Positions 21,541 to 34,395 of a stretch of DNA of 64,000 nt are shown one piece after another. This DNA comes from Amia ocellicauda. Taxonomy: Eukaryota; Chordata; Actinopteri; Amiiformes; Amiidae. The notes under the pieces are model-generated. The model searched no databases and was not told the origin of the DNA. It was given only the letters and a program-made list of their open reading frames with translations. A program made the translations under genes and the position numbers. Location: the NCBI RefSeq assembly GCF_036373705.1, contig NC_089863.1:9560357-9624356 (forward strand). The letters run 5' to 3'. Numbering within the stretch: the stretch's first letter is position 1; each line of letters starts with the position of its first letter.

Positions 21541-23340
21541 AAATTACTGTACTCAATATTAATGCACTCAAATTATTTAGCCAATCGAAATCATACCTTT
21601 CAACAAAACTGTACATAATGTTATCTCTCTCTACCCCTCTGACTTCCTCTGCACCCCCACCCCCTATCTCTCTCTCTCTCTCCTCCCATTTCTTTCTCCA
21701 CCCCCCTTGCTCTATCTCCCTAATTACATATTTACACCATGTAATGTTAATTAGGATGATTAGTTTTGTATTGGGCCTCAGGTTGTCTGTACATAAATAA
21801 TAACATGAATTTAAAACTCACAAGATACTTTGCCTGCATGCGACACTACTTTTGGCACGATATAATATTGGATATGTATTATTTTTATGGCAGTATGCAG
21901 GTTACAGTTTTTCTCGATTGCCAAGTCAATGTGAATGAAACCGAGCAGAACAGGATACATTTCTGCAAAACAGCTAAACACAACTCTCTACACAAGACAC
22001 AAACATCAATTAGGTAAGTCTTGTCAAACAAAATTAGAACATGTGTTCAGAGTCCGTAACTCACACTCCCACAAGTGTGAATCTCTACTGCACATGTGCA
22101 AATCCTCATTGCTCAATTGTTCAATCAGCCATCAGCCCATAATCACAACCCCATGGTGGCCAAGGAAGAGTCAAACACTGAACAGGAGGCGGCCATAGAT
22201 ACAGTGTCTTCAAACAACTCAGTATGTTTGAGGGAGATCCAGACTACAAATATACAAGAACATCAAATATCTCACAATGTACAGAGTGTCAGTCTGGCAG
22301 CTGCTGACCAGGTCTTGAATCGACACCAGTTAAGGATGAAACGGCTGTACAGGTACCTGTGACAGGAGCAGTGGCAGAGTGAAGGAGATCGGGTTCCAGT
22401 CTGTGCAGGTCAGGGCTCGTCACAGTAATGCATTTCCATACACTGTTTAGATGCAGACAGTTACAATGGCTACCCATGTTCATGTTGTGTTTCTCTTGAG
22501 GCACACGTGTTGCCACATGAATTCATACACGTGGATGAAGCGATTACATGTTTTGCTGTTGAGTGAAAATCTTTCTGCTTTGGTCTTCATGATCTTCATG
22601 AGTCACTCAGAGAACATGAGTGCAGCTCATGTTGGGGTGAAATGTTTACGGACCATTAACGCTTATTTTACAAGCAAGCAGAGGACGACAAAGAGAGCAG
22701 TACAGGGCTGACCATGTCATATTGATGCTCATGGTTGGTGTGTATTGTGCCATTGTGAAGTGGCTGATGGAAATAATTTCTCATTAGATGATACTGCTTT
22801 GATGGACTGATTTGATTTTGCGACGTGTATTTGCTGTTTTGAGAGTCTGGGTGCGTTTTGTAAAGGATTTGTGTCATTTTGGCCAAACGTGTTTCAGTTT
22901 GGAGCCGGTGCTCATTGTTTTGAAAAATTTAATTCTGTTTGGAGAAATGTGCTCAAGCAAGAGATAAAAATTAAGACTGAGATCGCTGCCCCTTTGTGGA
23001 ATTGAATACATTGGAATTGCATCTGAATAATTTTGACAGGTATACTATTCAATGTAGTTTCCGTTATATTGTGTTAAAAGCTCTTTGTGCTTCTCCTTTT
23101 CATACATTCACTGCCACGTTAACGCTCACTGTGTGTGTGTGTGTGTGTGTGTGTGTGATGGTTATTGTGCGTGGGAAAATGTAATTTTTGTTTTATGGCA
23201 GTATGCAGGTTAATATCAGGGATAGTTTGTAATTGACCTAGTAATACTATAACAATATAATTAAGGGTAGAAGTTGTATGTATCAGGAATAGTCTGTAAA
23301 AGTAAGTAGGTTAGTATGTAAAATATGACAGCAGTCCTCA
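21541..23340. other. Repeat-rich intergenic DNA without genes
   Basis: 21541-21900 belongs to the composite repeat also at 35.5-36.0 and 41.6-42.1 kb (pyrimidine tract, then TACTTTG.CTGCATGC). 21900-22990 is interrupted by a sequence beginning GTTACAGTTTTTCTCGATTGCC, a common fish repeat terminus. A (GT)n tract lies at 23129-23157. The open frames are short and unconvincing. Confidence 0.45.
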
Positions 23341-23640
23341 AAAGCCCACCCTGGACCCTACCTGTCTTTAGAAATACTGTGCTGTCTCCCTCCCTCTCTT
23401 ATTATTTTGTACAGTTCAGTATGCAGGGTTTCTATTGGGTGTTTATCTCATTTCCTGTTGACTGACTGGGACCCATACAGCTCGATGGGCTGGATAATGC
23501 GGTATGTTATTTTTAACCTGGTTTATATTGTGTAAAAAGCGGTTTGCGTTTATTCTTTTAATGGTTAACCTGCTCATGATCTGTCTTTCAAAATGTCACA
23601 CTTCTTTTGAGAGTCCCTCTCTCAACCAAAACACCTGAAA
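23341..23640 (-). mobile_element. APE LINE fragment, minus strand
   Basis: The minus strand reads the SVxxxQYSxQ connector region of the LINE (CCCATACAGCTCGATGGGCTGG is the inverse of the ALYGSEVWG coding segment), followed by the GTGTAAAAAGC segment. It is the same arrangement as at 36090-36350 and 42170-42328. Confidence 0.6.
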
Positions 23641-24034
23641 AGAAGAAATAGTCTGTGCATTAGCAAAGCAGGTGTCTTAAAACAGGGTGAAAAACCTTCC
23701 CACAAAAAAGGTAGTGAAACAACTCTAGTGACAAGAACAGGAACACACGGGAGCTGTTGCTGGTTTGAAACTGAAATGTTTTAATGAAGTGTGAATTATA
23801 AAACCCCTCTGACATTTGTCCTCAAAGTTTAGGGTATAGTCTTGGGGAGCCACATTTCAAGGTTTTGCAAGCTTTTATACAGTAGTTTTGAATCAAAATG
23901 TTGACTATTTTCCTGTCTGTGAACTGTATATTTTTATTTGTACCCTCTTGTGCCCCCCCAGCCCCTGTGTGCTATACAGCCCAGTCCTCTGTTATACAAC
24001 ACTCTCCCACAACACCAGCTGCTCTGCAAAATAC

Positions 24035-24040
24035 TTTATT
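24035..24040 (-). terminator. Poly(A) signal of RNase-like gene 3
   Basis: TTTATT on the plus strand is AATAAA on the minus strand, 250 bp beyond the stop codon. It lies in the conserved context GCTGCTCTGCAAAATAC shared by all copies. Confidence 0.6.
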
Positions 24041-24289
24041 TTATATATTTTATACTTTCTGTGATGCAGGACAGAGACAGCGGGGGGTGTCAGAGTGAGA
24101 GACGCAGCTCTCAGGAGACTGACACACCCAGCGCGTCACACAGCAGAGAGACAGTGTAAAGGCAGAGATAGTTAAAATCACAGAAACAGTTTTAAAAGCA
24201 TAAGATCTCACAGGAAATCATTGTTCGTTATTGGTGATTATTGTGGGGAAACAGAAAACTAAATCACAATAATACACGTGGTGTTAGAA

Positions 24290-24775
24290 TCACGGACAGG
24301 GTGGGTTTGCCGGATTGGGCCGGTTCCTGGTGCCATTGAAGTGGACGGGACGGCAGAGGTTGCTGATGTTTTCACAGGCCAGCGTGATGAAGTTCTGGGT
24401 ACGAATGACTCTACTGACACGACACCCATTCTGTGTGATGCTGCTCCGCACGCTGTACACCATGAACCTGCTAGAGCTCACACAAAAATTCCCCCGGTTG
24501 TTCTGCGAGTATCTCCAGCCTCCTGCCCCGCAAACGTTGTCGACGACCCCCGGAGTCGAGTCGATGAAGGTCTGGGTTGGGACTCGGCCGCAGAGTCCAC
24601 TGGCAGTTAAGAAGCGTCTCCATTGCTGTATGTTGACGCTCCTGGGGAAGTTGTTTGGTACGTGCCTGTCGATGAATGTCTGGTATCGAACATAAGGTAA
24701 TCGTTTCTGGCAGGGCAGGCCCTTGCTGGGGCCGATCGCCAGCACAGCCAACACACACAGGACTGACATCAACAT
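24290..24775 (-). CDS. RNase A-superfamily-like secreted protein (gene 3), coding exon 2
   Basis: The exon has 161 codons with the same layout as gene 1: signal peptide ending about IGPSKG, then LPC. The His12 segment is YQTFIDRHV and the CGRVPTQTF segment is unchanged. The C-terminal LCRPVHF has PVHF exactly as in classical RNase A. This is the most diverged intact copy; the variable loop after RHV and the region FMVYSVRSSITQNGC differ from genes 1, 6 and 7. Eight cysteines are kept. The start ATG lies six bases after the acceptor at 24781/24782; the intron to exon 1 is 214 bp. Pseudogene 5 derives from this lineage (shared FNGTRNRPNPANPPCP). It appears functional as a gene; whether it has nuclease activity is uncertain because the Lys41 equivalent is missing. 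Confidence 0.82.
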   Translation of the reverse strand: MLMSVLCVLAVLAIGPSKGLPCQKRLPYVRYQTFIDRHVPNNFPRSVNIQQWRRFLTASGLCGRVPTQTFIDSTPGVVDNVCGAGGWRYSQNNRGNFCVSSSRFMVYSVRSSITQNGCRVSRVIRTQNFITLACENISNLCRPVHFNGTRNRPNPANPPCP

Positions 24776-24995
24776 CTTCACCTGAGGAGACAAGACAGAG
24801 AGAGAGAGAGAGAGAGAGGGAAGGAGAGATGGGGAGAGAGAGGGTTACTGTGCCTGTGAAGTGTGCTTTTACAAACTCAGAGAGGGAAACAGAAAGCCAT
24901 ACAGAGAGACAGACAGAGAGAAATACACATTCTAATAGAGATAAAATACATACTCTTACAGATATATCATACAAGCTCTAATGGAGACCCTTCAC

Positions 24996-25088
24996 CTGGA
25001 CAGAAACGCAGAGAGAGTTCGCTGGCGGTGGGTCTGGTCTGAAGCGGTCGAGTGTGAGTGCAGCACTGAGGGTCTGTGTGCTTATATA
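24996..25088 (-). promoter_or_regulatory. TATA box and exon 1 of RNase-like gene 3
   Basis: TATATAAG (minus strand, 25081-25088) lies 93 bp from the donor GTCCAG|GTGAAG at 24996/24995. The leader is highly similar to those of all other units; transcription likely starts near 25057. Confidence 0.72.
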
Positions 25089-25214
25089 CTGCCCCTCTGA
25101 GCTCAGAGTAAGGACTGAGTGTGAATTTCACAACTCAACACACACACATGCACTGACACTTTCTCTCTCTCTCTGCCAAGCACACACACTCTCTTTCACA
25201 CACACACCTACACT

Positions 25215-25775
25215 GACACTCACACCAGAGACAGGATGCTGGAGTTCATATTTTCTTACATTAGTTGAAATATTTTTATTTGGGATTCTTTTGTTTCCCC
25301 AACTTTTCTTGACTGCTTGCAAATTCAGATGAAATTCTGAAAATAACAATTAGGATTACATTTGTGTGTGTTTGTACACTTGAGCACACAATTGACACAC
25401 CGTACAGTAACACGCTGCTGCAAAGTGCAAGATGTATACTGGAAATACAGAGAAAGCATGTTTTATGATAGTGTTTCTCACTGATCTCAGCTGTGTGTAA
25501 TGGGTATTCAGTAGGGTCTGTTTATTTGATGGCTTTTGGGTGACATTTGAAGGTGAATTAAATGGAAGATAACGTGTATCTTATTTTGTCTGAGGTTTGG
25601 CCAGTACAGTGTGGGTTTATTGTTTTGTGTTTATAGTTTTGAGAAAATTGAGTATAATTTCAGGAAATGTGTGTTAAGCATTGTGAAAAACCATATTAGT
25701 GTTGAGTCTTATAGTGATTGGAGTTTGGTATATTGAATGGCAGTGCACTTGCATGAACACACAAGGGTTCGCATT
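25215..25775 (+). repeat. Single arm of the long foldback element
   Basis: The sequence from GTTTCCCCAACTTTTCTTGAC through GTTTGGTATATTGAATGGCAGTG corresponds to the right arm of the element at 54885-55886 and its outer flank. The internal transposase remnant and the other arm are absent. It lies upstream of gene 3, the position foldback copies also hold relative to genes 1 and 7. Confidence 0.6.
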
Positions 25776-25783
25776 TAGATTTG

Positions 25784-26516
25784 TGTCACCGGCGGTGCGT
25801 GATCCCTAATTGATAAATTTTTTTTTTTTCACTTAATTAAATTGTTGTGTGCAATTTATTTTGTTGATCACGGTTGTTATTTTCTCTTATGAAGTATTTT
25901 TTTTTAAATGTTGCTTCTCTATTTGGTTGTATCACTTTCTTTGTATTATGGGTTTATTGTTTTTTTTTGTTGCTTTATTGTCTGTCCTCCCAAGTGCACG
26001 CTGCCAACCTACATTCTCGCCTGGACTTACCTGCCCTCTCTCCCCTAATCACCTTCACCTGCACCCCGGCTCTCCCTCTGTCTCGGTATTTAAGCTGAGA
26101 GGCCCTTCACTATATGACCAGTAGCAGGACCGAGGAAGGAGAAGCAAAGCCAGTGCTGGAGAGGGGAATCTGTGGAAACCATTGTGGCGACACCCCCCCG
26201 ACCACATTTACTCGTTTCCTTTTTCTTTGTTATATTTTTGGGTAGGGGTTGTAGTGTTTTAACGCCCAAGGATTTAAAGGCAGCTTTAGCTAGGTTGTGT
26301 ATATAGTGATTTTTCTATTTCTCCATACAACTTATCCAGGACAGTCTTCATGCCCTGACTGTAATTTAATTTAATACATATTTTCCTTTACCTGTGTGTG
26401 GGAGTGTCTTGGGGTTCTGTCGAGGAGAGAACAGGTGTGAGTAACGAGGTCCTCCCTTGTGTAACAAAGGAGGTGGCGTGGTCGTCGAGCGTAATCGCCC
26501 CTCAGCAGCCACTAGG
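25784..26516 (+). repeat. LTR-like repeat, copy c
   Basis: It begins TGTCACCGGCGG and contains CTCGGTATTTAAGCTGAG (possible TATA). Further shared segments are GACAGTCTTCATGCCCTG and AACGAGGTCCTCCC, in the same order as in copy b. The expected GGTGACA end is lost where a sequence beginning CAGGGATGCCGAACC joins at 26518. Confidence 0.45.
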
Positions 26517-26784
26517 GCAGGGATGCCGAACCTTTTTTTGGCTAGAGTGCCCAAAGTCTGGTTTGTATACTTTGCTAAGTGCCAAAGGGTGCCAATGATA
26601 AACTAGTGATATAAAAGTTTATACAGGGGCTAAAGGGCATTTTTCCTAAACCAATATTTATAAGTGTTATTAAGCAAACATGCCAACAAAACAAACCACA
26701 ATACAGACAATCTGAAAACTATAGACAGAAATGGTTATTTTTCAACCCTGATAAGTGACACTGATAATAAACCTTTATTGAAAA

Positions 26785-27214
26785 TGTAGCGCCCGGGAGC
26801 TCGGCGGGGCGGCTACGGGTGCGAATGAGGGGAGCGACGTTGAAAATACGCTGTTTATTTAAAATTAAAATGTACACGTTTCTGTTTGATTAAAATCAAT
26901 TAAAATACAAAGTTTGAAATAGATTAAAAAAAAATACACAAAACACAAACAACCAGCGAGCAGTGCAGGCGAGAGGCTCAGCAGTGGGGATTATAAAACC
27001 AAAGCTGGTCGTCCATTGCGCCTCTGCTCTCCGTCCCAGGAGCGCCGCCCCTCACCGGCCACACAGGGGCTTTAAATACTCCAGTCAATTAATCAATTAA
27101 ACATGCACTGCACGGGGACTGCAGGGGGAGAACAAAGTAAAACGTGCAGACGTGAAAGGCGTGCATTTAATTGAAATCAAAGTGCAAAACGTGCAGTGGG
27201 CTGAGACCGCTACA
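26785..27214 (-). mobile_element. Solo LTR candidate (430 bp)
   Basis: The ends TGTAGCG (26785) and CGCTACA (to 27214) are perfect 7-bp inverted repeats with TG...CA form. On the minus strand GGAGTATTTAAAGCCCC is a plausible TATA region. The flanks share only AAAA, so a target duplication is not proven. No coding region is seen. Confidence 0.5.
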
Positions 27215-28337
27215 AAAAGCTAAAGATTTATTTTGTTAAAGATTTAAGTTAAATATCTATATCCGTTAAATGTTCAGTTTGTAAAGCCCATATCTAAGAT
27301 TTAGCTAAATATTTAGTAATAATAAATACAATAAATAAATAAACAAATTTTGCAAAACAGACTTAGCAGTTAAGTTTATATTTGAAATATGTGGGGGGGG
27401 GGGAAGTTTAATTGACTAAATGTGGGGAAAAAAACACAAAAAAACACAAGATTTAAATCTGTCATAAAGGACACACATAAAAGTGCGTGTTTTACATGTG
27501 TTGCTCCATATATTTTAAAACAAGGATTAGCTAAAGATACATAGCACTACTATTGAGCCCAGGCTCTGTGATAATGTCTATCCCTATTAGCATAGCTTAA
27601 TAATTGGAAAACCACTGAATTACATAATTATTTGATTCAGTTGAACACGGTCCAAACTGATACAGGGCTGTTCAGTTCGAAGCACAAAGTTAAACACGCA
27701 GGATTCATATAATGGTAATAATCATAATGAAACAAGCTAAAATGGATTCAGTGTATCTGGACAGACTGAAATCCTAACCAAAAACAACAAAGGAATAGAA
27801 GGAAACCAATAAAATCAGCACATTCAAGAGTCACCTGCGATTGACCAGAGAGCTAAATATTGTTATGTATCGAGATTTTAATCACATGAATTACAACCAC
27901 TCAGAAGCACATTTAACACCTGCTATCCAAGGGGTTGGCAACCCAAATGAGTCCGAGCCATTTCTTCAGTTCAACAATACCGCATCCCAACACCGCAAGA
28001 CAACCCGTTAGCACCCTACCCCCCCACCGCACCCATGCAGCCCCACAAAGCCCCCTAAAACTTGAAGTCTAGAACCGCCCCTGTTTGTATCTAACCTTTC
28101 TAACATTAGATCATATTACTGATTTATAATTGGAAGGCATTAGCTACAATGGAATGGATTCATTTTGTTTGGTTTGTTTGTTATGAATTGCACCATTTCT
28201 AGCATTGTGCCAAGCCTGTCAATTGGACCATTTGGGGTGTTCAACTTAGAATTACTCTACATTTATGAATACAATTCGCATTCCTGTTCGTGACTTATCC
28301 TAAATATATGTATTATTAGATATCTTAACTGTGTTTG
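27215..28337. other. AT-rich intergenic DNA, nothing firm
   Basis: No open frame of note. CTAGAACCGCCCCTG at about 28069-28083 looks like a common DNA-transposon terminus, and CAGGGATGCCGAACC at 26518 could be the other end of a hAT-like element into which the LTR at 26785 inserted. This is not secure. Confidence 0.3.
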
Positions 28338-28752
28338 AGCTGCACAACCGCCAAAATGAGATTATAAGCAGGTTTACCAAGAATCGCCAATACATGTGTA
28401 TTTATCTGATTTAGACTATTTGACCAAAGAGCAGGTCCTACATGTGATACGTGCTTTGAGCACATTGGAATGAACAAAGTTCCCAAACAAAGTTTCTGTC
28501 GAGTTGAGCTGACAGTGTTTGTCTGATGAAATGCACAGGCAGAGACCCACCACTCCAGCTTGAAAGTATAATGTCACCTACTCGGGTATTACCATTTTAG
28601 TTTTGCTTGATTTTCACTCGTGTTCAAAACACATATCATATGTAGGACCTCCTCTTTGGTCAAATAGGCTACATCAGATAAATACATATATATTGGCAAT
28701 TCTAGGTAAACCTGCTTAATATAGCCTAATCACATTTTTGCAGTCATGCTGC
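28338..28752. mobile_element. Foldback MITE with about 95-bp inverted arms
   Basis: The left segment ATTATAAGCAGGTTTACC...CCAATACATG...TTTATCTGAT...GACCAAAGAGCAGGTCCTACATGTGAT is repeated inverted at about 28640-28735 with moderate divergence. The centre is unrelated. No transposase is encoded. Confidence 0.65.
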
Positions 28753-30179
28753 TTTGAAATGCTGTTAGGATAGCTGAAACATATATTCAGCAAAAGTCAC
28801 AAAGGAGCATGAGAATTGCATTCAGAAATGGAGAGTAATTACAATTTGATCATCCCAAATTGTAAAATTGACCATCTTGGCACAGTTTCTCCCTATTGTT
28901 AACACACATTTGCTGAAACTACATCTCATGTATTAAAAACATTAAAAACTCTAAACACAAAACAGTTAGCCAGTTTCCCCAAACCCCACAGAAATCTTGC
29001 AAAATGAAACACTGTAATCAAAATCATGTACTTGTCATCAGGAGTGAGAAAGGGCCTAATGTGGGTTAATTTATTGTTCAAATTATTAGTTAAGTTAAGG
29101 CGAGCAGTGAGGAACTGAAGTGGTGCTTCTAGACCTGGTGAAGGAGGGACTGAAGTGTGGAGGGGCTACTGGATCGATGCCCCTGGAGCACCGGTGGCAG
29201 AGGACAGGACTACTGTTGTTGATACCCAAGCTAAGTATTTGGTTCTGGCCTTTACCTGGGTCTTGGTTTATCTATGAGGAAAGACAGACCCTGATTGAGA
29301 AGAGAAGCAACACTTAAATGGCTAGAGAAAAGGCCTGGTGGTCCACACTGATCCTGAGCTCAAAGCTGTGAGGAACGCCAGTTATAGGTGGTTGGATATT
29401 ATCTACAAAACCTATTGATCTGTAAAATGACTAGTAATGTCTGATGCCTATTCTGCTGCTCTTCGTTTTGATTAGTGATGCCTTTACCTTTTGTATGCCC
29501 ACAAAAACCTGTAGTAAAAGATCTTGAATTGCACTCCAATATTGTTTCTTGTGTGGTGTATTAAAGACAACATAGGTGAAGTGTATTTCTCTGTGCTAAT
29601 TGTGTGCTGGTGTATCATTAAGAAAGTGGAGACTGATAATAAAGACTGTTTATTGCACCCCTCCCGGCCTTCTGGTACTGTCTCACCTGCAGAGAGGAAG
29701 AAAAGCAAAGCTAAAAAGGAACGTAATTAATCCACTGACTTTGCAGCTGTGGTGGTGGGGGTCCGTCTGGGCAGGGCAGTTCGAAGAGAGCTGGGTCCAG
29801 TGCTGCAGCTGTGGAGAGGAACATTGGAATGGGTGGTGAGACAGGGATGTGGATTGGTGACTGATGGAGTGAATGGAAACTGTGTAACTTTCACCTAGCT
29901 GGACTGATGAACCTCCCCCAAGACCCTGATGCTCTTTCTCTGTGGTCGGCACGCTGGAGGATGAAATGCTGGGGAGCAGTGCCAGGAGGGATTGCTGCCC
30001 GGAGGGACCTGTGTGACCGCCCGAGCTGGGAGCGGTCCTGAAGAGAGTGTTGTGAGTTTTGTACATTGCTTGGAGGAGGAACAGCGATGGGACTGTGCTG
30101 AGCAGAGACTTATTTCCGTAGCAGTTTAATATTAGGTTAACGTTCAGGTCCTTTGCTTTTATTTGCATTGGGTTAGGGC
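28753..30179. other. Intergenic DNA without a supported gene
   Basis: Open frames here (up to 180 codons on the minus strand, 29683-30225) show no family features I recognise, no signal peptide and low-complexity composition. I treat them as chance frames. No shared repeats with other parts of the window were noticed. Confidence 0.4.
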
Positions 30180-30317
30180 AGGGATTCCCAAACAAAATTC
30201 CCTGTCCTGCTAGGGTTTGTTCCAACTGAGATCATAATTGCTTAATTGAATCCTTAATTGAATGAATGCAATATAAGGCTCAATTATATAATTAATTAAA
30301 ACCCAGCAGGACAGGGG
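30180..30317. mobile_element. Small hAT-type MITE
   Basis: CAGGGATTCCCAAAC...CCCTGTCCTGCTAGGGTTT at the left and AAAACCCAGCAGGACAGGGG at the right are inverted. This arrangement is common for short fish hAT derivatives. The exact borders are uncertain. Confidence 0.45.
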
Positions 30318-31031
30318 GTCACAAAATACTTCCCGACGGTATTTTCTCCAGTGAGAGCGGGGGTGGGGGGGGGGGGTGCTGATAATGTTTCCTCCGGTGA
30401 GAGTGGGGGGAGGGGGGGTGCTGACTGTGTTTTCTCTGGTGAGAACGAGGGGGGGGGTTGCTGACTGTTCTCTCTGGTGAGGGGGGGGGGCGATGGTGTT
30501 TTCTTCCAGCTCAGGGCTCCAGGTTGTACCTGTGTCCTATAGGTGCTACTGTATTCATGCCTGAGATTGAATGAGGTTCCTCTCCTCACTTGAATAAGGG
30601 GTGGCATAGCCAGTTGGGGTATAGGGTCACTCTCCCCCTTGGAATAACCCATTGACTTGGGGGGACTTGATTAGCCTGTAGGGGAAAATAATACACAGGG
30701 GGCGGATTGATGCCTATAACCTCATATTGCACAGAGCCCTGTCACTATCAGCCCCTGCTCACCACCGCTCACTTTACCTACCTCTGCTCCAAATGAGATG
30801 CACACAATCACATTAAAAGAACTTGGTGACAACCAATATTACAATAATGTACCATTTAAAACACTACTATCAGAGCCTTCAGTGTAAAGACTAAGACTGT
30901 GTTATATTAAGTTTATGTACTCAAACAAGAAAGGAACACAAATGCAAAAAAGGTTTATATTTCTGCATGACTCAATACATGCAAATGTACAGTAAATTAT
31001 ATTTTACATATGCAAAGGAAGATAAATAGGC
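30318..31031. other. G-rich minisatellite-like tract and intergenic DNA
   Basis: 30340-30500 is a G-rich imperfect repeat (GGTGAGAG...GGGGGG...GCTGA...TGTTTTCTC, period about 60 bp). The remainder is AT-rich. No gene is seen. Confidence 0.4.
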
Positions 31032-31610
31032 CTACACTGTACTACTGAACATTGGAACAATGTTAGAAATTGGATAAAGAAACTGGGTAAATACAGGAAA
31101 AACTAAATCATAACTGTCAAGAAAATATGTCAGATGTTCATCAACGTCACAGGCGATGATCTCCCTGCCCAGACAGCGGGGGAGATATCGTCTGGTATGG
31201 TGCATCCACCCCTGACAGGACTCCGCTGGGATGTCTGGACAGACCACCTCCATTCCCTGAAGAAGAGCCATACGCTCATGGGGTTTGCGATCGTACACCT
31301 TCCACCGCCATGTGGAAGAGAACTCCTCTATGGGATTGAGAAATAGAGAAGTGTAAGTCTGGGATGGGCATGGAATCAGTTGCGGACCTGAGCAGCCCGA
31401 TAGAAACTCGTGTTGTCCCAAATGAGAACATGCATGTGCTGCTCAGGATCACCTTGCCCTCTCTGCTCTGGCTGAACAATATTGTTATATAGGGTGCTCA
31501 GGAAATGAAGGAGATCTGCAGTGTGGTCTGGACCCCATTGTGGTTCATAGCTGTGCATATGGTGATACTTGCCCCACGCTGGCCAGTACCTCAATGATAG
31601 CACACTGACA
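31032..31610 (-). pseudogene. DDE-type (IS630/Tc1-related) transposase remnant
   Basis: Minus-strand frames give HMHVLIWDNTSFYRAAQVRN (with the second Asp) and, after a frame break, FLNPIEEFSSTWRWKVYDR with the third acidic residue. QGWMHHTRRYLPRCLGRE then follows. This is the C-terminal half of a DDE transposase of the type whose remnants sit in the foldback element at 8.3 and 55.4 kb. The N-terminal half is absent. Confidence 0.7.
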
Positions 31611-31767
31611 AATTAAGCTCTTTTCTCTTCTCCTCCTCCACCTCTCCCTCTCTCTGCCAATTTTGCTTCCATTGTTCTCCAAGCACAGGTGCTCGCATCT
31701 GTTGCCTTTTATCCGTACTAAAGGTCTGATTGCAAGTCAGTGGGGTATTCCAGCCCCAGTGGTGTGG

Positions 31768-31967
31768 GATTGTTGTTGAGGTGATGTGGCCCGTCCAGAG
31801 CTCACAGCCTCCACAGAGAGTCGGCACATCACTGTGCTGGAGGGGCATCATGGCCACCAGACACCAGTAGCCAGGAACCTGCGCCAGTGAAGGGGCTGGA
31901 GAGTCACCTGAGAGAGAAGCAGCACGGCAGCAGCAACAGCACGATGTTATCGGTCCAATAATTCACA
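31768..31967. repeat. Composite repeat, duplicate of 21334-21540
   Basis: Near-identical to 21334-21540, from the GAGCTCACAGCCTCCACA segment to CAGCAACAGCACGAT. The continuation CACCCT-AGAAGGGACGTGC is shared with 35510 and 41580. Confidence 0.5.
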
Positions 31968-32102
31968 CCCTGAGAAGGGACGTGCATCTCTCAGCGTGTG
32001 GCTTGCAAGATCTTTAGAAATCTGTCTGTGAATGGTAATTTTGCAAGATATTTAGAAATATGTTTTTGATGGAGGGTGGAGGAGCTGGAATATTTTGCAC
32101 AT

Positions 32103-33431
<1,329 letters not shown>

Positions 33432-33437
33432 TTTATT
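33432..33437 (-). terminator. Poly(A) signal of RNase-like gene 4
   Basis: TTTATT on the plus strand (AATAAA minus) in the conserved context, 175 bp past the stop. The interval is shorter than in other copies because of small deletions in the 3' UTR. Confidence 0.6.
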
Positions 33438-33611
33438 TTATATATTTTTTATACTTTTTGTGACGCAGGACACAGACAGCGGGGGGTTGTCAGAGTGAGA
33501 GATGCAGTTCTCAGGAAACTGACACACAGCGTAAAGGCAGAGATAGTTAAAACCACAGATACAGTTTTAAGCATAAGATCTCACAGGAAATCATCGATCA
33601 TTATTGCTGAA

Positions 33612-34094
33612 TCACTGGCAGGGTGGGTTCGCCGGGTTGGGCTGGTTGGTGGTGCTCTGCAAGTGGTCGGGCCGGCAGTGGTTGTCAATGTTGTCGCAGC
33701 CCAGTGTGATGTAGCTCTGGATATGATTGACACTGGTGACAAGACACACATTGAGCCTGTTGCTGCTCCGTACGGTGTACACTGGGAACATCTTAGTGCT
33801 CACACACAGGTTCTCATTGGTGTTCTCCGAGTATCTCCTTCCTCCTCCCCTGCAAACGTTGTTGACGTCCTCCCGAGACGAGGCAATGAAGGTCTGGGTT
33901 GGGAATCGGCCACAGAGTCGTCTGGAAACTAAGAAGCGTTTCCATTCCTGTTTGTTTGTGTTCCTGGGAAAGTCCAGTACGTGCCTGTCGATGAATGTAT
34001 TGTATTGACCTATAGGTACTCGGTTGACGCAGGGCTGGCTCTGGCCGGGGCCGATCGCCAGCACAGCCAACACACACAGCACTGACATCAACAT
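33612..34094 (-). CDS. RNase A-superfamily-like secreted protein (gene 4), coding exon 2
   Basis: The exon has 160 codons, one fewer than gene 1 because the loop after RHV reads LDFPRNTN. The signal peptide is identical to gene 1 up to GQS. The His12 segment is YNTFIDRHV. The CKxxNTF region reads LCGRFPTQTF, with Val replaced by Phe. The C-terminal block is HCRPDHLQ, so the residue after the His119 equivalent is Leu rather than the usual Phe. Eight cysteines remain. Several basic residues of the other copies are replaced (for example RRFS to RRYS, NIRRRC to NRLNVC), so it is less basic than gene 1. The ATG at 34092-34094 follows the acceptor at 34100/34101; the upstream in-frame GTG is intron-adjacent and not used. 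Activity is uncertain. Confidence 0.8.
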   Translation of the reverse strand: MLMSVLCVLAVLAIGPGQSQPCVNRVPIGQYNTFIDRHVLDFPRNTNKQEWKRFLVSRRLCGRFPTQTFIASSREDVNNVCRGGGRRYSENTNENLCVSTKMFPVYTVRSSNRLNVCLVTSVNHIQSYITLGCDNIDNHCRPDHLQSTTNQPNPANPPCQ

Positions 34095-34302
34095 CTTCAC
34101 CTGGGGAGACAGGACAGAGAGAGAGGAAGGGAGAGAGAGAGAGAGGGAAGGAGAGATGAGAGAGACGGTTACTGTTCCTGTGAAGTGTGCTTTAACAAAC
34201 TCAGAGAGCCATATAGAGAAAAACTATGACAGACAGAGAGAGAGAAATACAAATACATGTTCTAACAGAGATAAAATACAAGCTCAAATTGAGACACTTC
34301 AC

Positions 34303-34395
34303 CTGGAGAGAAACGCAGAGAGAGTTCGCTGGCGGTGGGTCTGGTCTGAAGCGGTCGAGTGTGAGTGCCGCACTGAGGGTCTGTGTGCTTATATA
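34303..34395 (-). promoter_or_regulatory. TATA box and exon 1 of RNase-like gene 4
   Basis: TATATAAG (minus, 34388-34395) lies 93 bp from the donor CTCCAG|GTGAAG at 34303/34302. The intron is 202 bp. Upstream sequence to about 35170 matches that of gene 1. Confidence 0.72.

Noticed and set aside
29683-30225. 180-codon minus-strand frame
   Set aside because: Low-complexity composition, no recognised domain, no promoter or splice context; probably chance.
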